From: Gudongella sp964575895
GTDB taxonomy: Bacteria; Bacillota; Clostridia; Tissierellales; Tissierellaceae
Direction: 5' to 3'
DNA length: 22,342 bases
Assembly (NCBI GenBank): GCA_964575895.1
Contig: CAZNTE010000034.1
Span: forward strand, 1 to 22,342
Shown here: one piece after another, positions 21,247 to 22,342 of the stretch
Numbering within the stretch: position 1 is the stretch's first letter
Layout of the letters: every line of letters begins with the position of its first letter
Translations under genes and position numbers: made by a program
Notes under the pieces: model-generated
What the model was told of the DNA's origin: nothing
Seen by the model: the letters and a program-made list of their open reading frames with translations, nothing else
Database searches by the model: none

Positions 21247-22272
21247 TTAATTAAAATATTTTTTCATCAAACTTATAACTATATCTATTTGCTCTTTCTG
21301 TACATCATTATTTGTAACAAATCTAAATTCATTGTCAGGATTTACGCTTATTTTTACCTTGTTATCCAACATATAATCACCAAAATCCTTGGAATCAAAT
21401 CCACCCTTTTCTATCTTGAAAAAGATCATATTAATTTGAACACTATCCATATCTAATTTGATAAATGGAAATCCTAATAATTGATTGGCAAAATATTTGG
21501 CATTTTCATGGTCTTCCTTCAATCTCTTTGTCATTGTATTTAGGGATATTAGTCCACAAGCCCCTAATACACCCGCTTGTCTCATTCCTCCACCTAATAT
21601 CTTTCTATTCTTTCTTGCTCTTTTTATGAAATCACTACTGCCACATAATAGTGAACCAACTGGAGAGCAAAGTCCCTTGGATAAACAGAACATTACTGAA
21701 TCAGTATATTGAGTGATTTCTTTAACATCTACTCCCAAACTCTCTGCAGCATTAAAAACTCTTGCTCCATCAGTATGAACAGGTATATTATATTCCTTTG
21801 CTGCCTCATAAGCTTCCTTCATCAGTTCCAATGATACTACGGTTCCATCAGTTAAAGCATTTTCTAGGCATAGTAACCCAGTGTCCGGATAGTGTATATC
21901 AATACCCCTCACCTTTTTATGTACATCTTTCCCATGAATTCTTCCATCAGGATTATCTACAATAGCATAACTAACTCCAGACAGTCTTGCTGCTGCTCCA
22001 ACCTCATATTTGACTATGTGAGACTTGGCATTTACTATAATCTCATCCCCAAATTTGGTATGAGTCATGATTGCAATTTGATTTCCCATAGTACCAGATG
22101 CTACAAATAAAGCATCTTCTTTTCCAACCATTTTCGCAGCTAATTCTTCCAACTCATTTATGGTGGGATCATCCTCATATACATCATCCCCAACAAAAGC
22201 TTTTGCCATAGCTTCTCTCATTTCATATGTTGGTTGAGTTACCGTATCACTTCTTAAATCAATGAATTTCAT
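21247..22272 (-). CDS. ltaE: Low-specificity L-threonine aldolase
   Basis: 341-residue PLP enzyme that splits threonine or allo-threonine to glycine and acetaldehyde. DLRSDTVTQPT (5-15) is the family's N-terminal signature and GDDVYEDDPT follows. SGTMGN (59-64) binds the cofactor phosphate, HTDGAR (166-171) places D168 under the pyridine nitrogen, and LSKGL carries the PLP lysine K199. Length is normal. I use the ATG at 22272, with GAGAGGAG upstream; the frame stays open to a TTG at 22296 but without a ribosome site, and that stretch is better explained as the end of another gene. It would be the last gene of a unit that enters from the right edge. Confidence 0.94.
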   Translation of the reverse strand: MKFIDLRSDTVTQPTYEMREAMAKAFVGDDVYEDDPTINELEELAAKMVGKEDALFVASGTMGNQIAIMTHTKFGDEIIVNAKSHIVKYEVGAAARLSGVSYAIVDNPDGRIHGKDVHKKVRGIDIHYPDTGLLCLENALTDGTVVSLELMKEAYEAAKEYNIPVHTDGARVFNAAESLGVDVKEITQYTDSVMFCLSKGLCSPVGSLLCGSSDFIKRARKNRKILGGGMRQAGVLGACGLISLNTMTKRLKEDHENAKYFANQLLGFPFIKLDMDSVQINMIFFKIEKGGFDSKDFGDYMLDNKVKISVNPDNEFRFVTNNDVQKEQIDIVISLMKKYFN

Positions 22273-22276
22273 CTTA

Positions 22277-22342
22277 TTACTCCTCTCTTTTATCAAAATC
22301 TCTTGGTAAGAATACTCCTTCCTCTGTAGGTAGGAGATGAAT
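22277..22342 (-). CDS. 3' end of an unidentified upstream gene (partial)
   Basis: On the minus strand a frame enters from the window edge and ends in TAA at 22279-22277, four bases before the ltaE ATG. Its last residues read LPTEEGVFLPRDFDKREE. The close spacing, with the ltaE ribosome site GAGAGGAG inside the final codons, is typical of operon neighbours. The ltaE frame is also open through here, so this is a choice between two readings; protein-like composition and position favour this one. I do not recognise the family. Confidence 0.45.
   Translation of the reverse strand: MHLLPTEEGVFLPRDFDKREE

Noticed and set aside
1..22342. Mobile elements, phage genes, tRNA or rRNA genes
   Set aside because: No transposase, integrase, terminal repeats with target duplication, tRNA cloverleaf or rRNA sequence was found; all recognised genes look like core metabolism.

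Overview
This is an AT-rich chromosomal window with strong AGGAGG-type ribosome sites. Its V-type ATPase operon, FeoABC iron uptake, ferredoxin-linked indolepyruvate oxidoreductase, two ureohydrolases and threonine aldolase suggest an anaerobic, amino-acid-fermenting Firmicute (Clostridia/Tissierellia-like). That assignment is inferred from gene content and protein style, not from a marker gene.

Layout. 1-185 (minus): 5' part of a heavy-metal-associated (copper) domain gene with an in-frame TGA. 333-2929 (plus): feoA-feoB-feoC, with Fur boxes before feoA and between feoA and feoB. 2930-3737 (plus): no protein gene; instead a candidate ~760-nt structured RNA with its own promoter and terminator, closed by a 25-bp helix between segments about 600 nt apart. 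3876-5330 (plus): nicotinate phosphoribosyltransferase, ending at a perfect palindrome shared with the convergent ATPase operon. 5365-13902 (minus): nine V-type ATPase genes, transcribed in the order G/H-like stalk, C, I, K, F, E, A, B, D. The 13903-14178 leader holds two large inverted repeats and a possible 20-codon ORF. 14179-16524 (minus): iorA-iorB. 16733-17125 (minus): DUF1622 membrane protein. 17329-18237 (plus): agmatinase-like ureohydrolase. 18300-19145 (minus): short-chain dehydrogenase. 19317-20207 (minus): arginase. 20418-21182 (plus): flavodoxin-ferredoxin (EFR1-type) protein. 21247-22272 (minus): threonine aldolase. 22277-22342 (minus): probable 3' end of one more gene.

How it fits together. 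IorAB oxidises aryl-pyruvates from aromatic amino acids and reduces ferredoxin; the EFR1-type protein is another low-potential electron carrier; the ureohydrolases and threonine aldolase open arginine, agmatine and threonine degradation; the V-ATPase links ATP to an ion gradient. FeoABC would supply iron for the many Fe-S clusters. Nearly every transcription unit ends in a recognisable hairpin.

The most unusual object is the RNA at about 2978-3737. Size, long-range pairing, internal hairpins, promoter, terminator and lack of ORFs all point to a large ornate bacterial RNA. It may belong to a known giant class (ROOL, OLE, GOLLD) or be new; the sequence alone does not decide.
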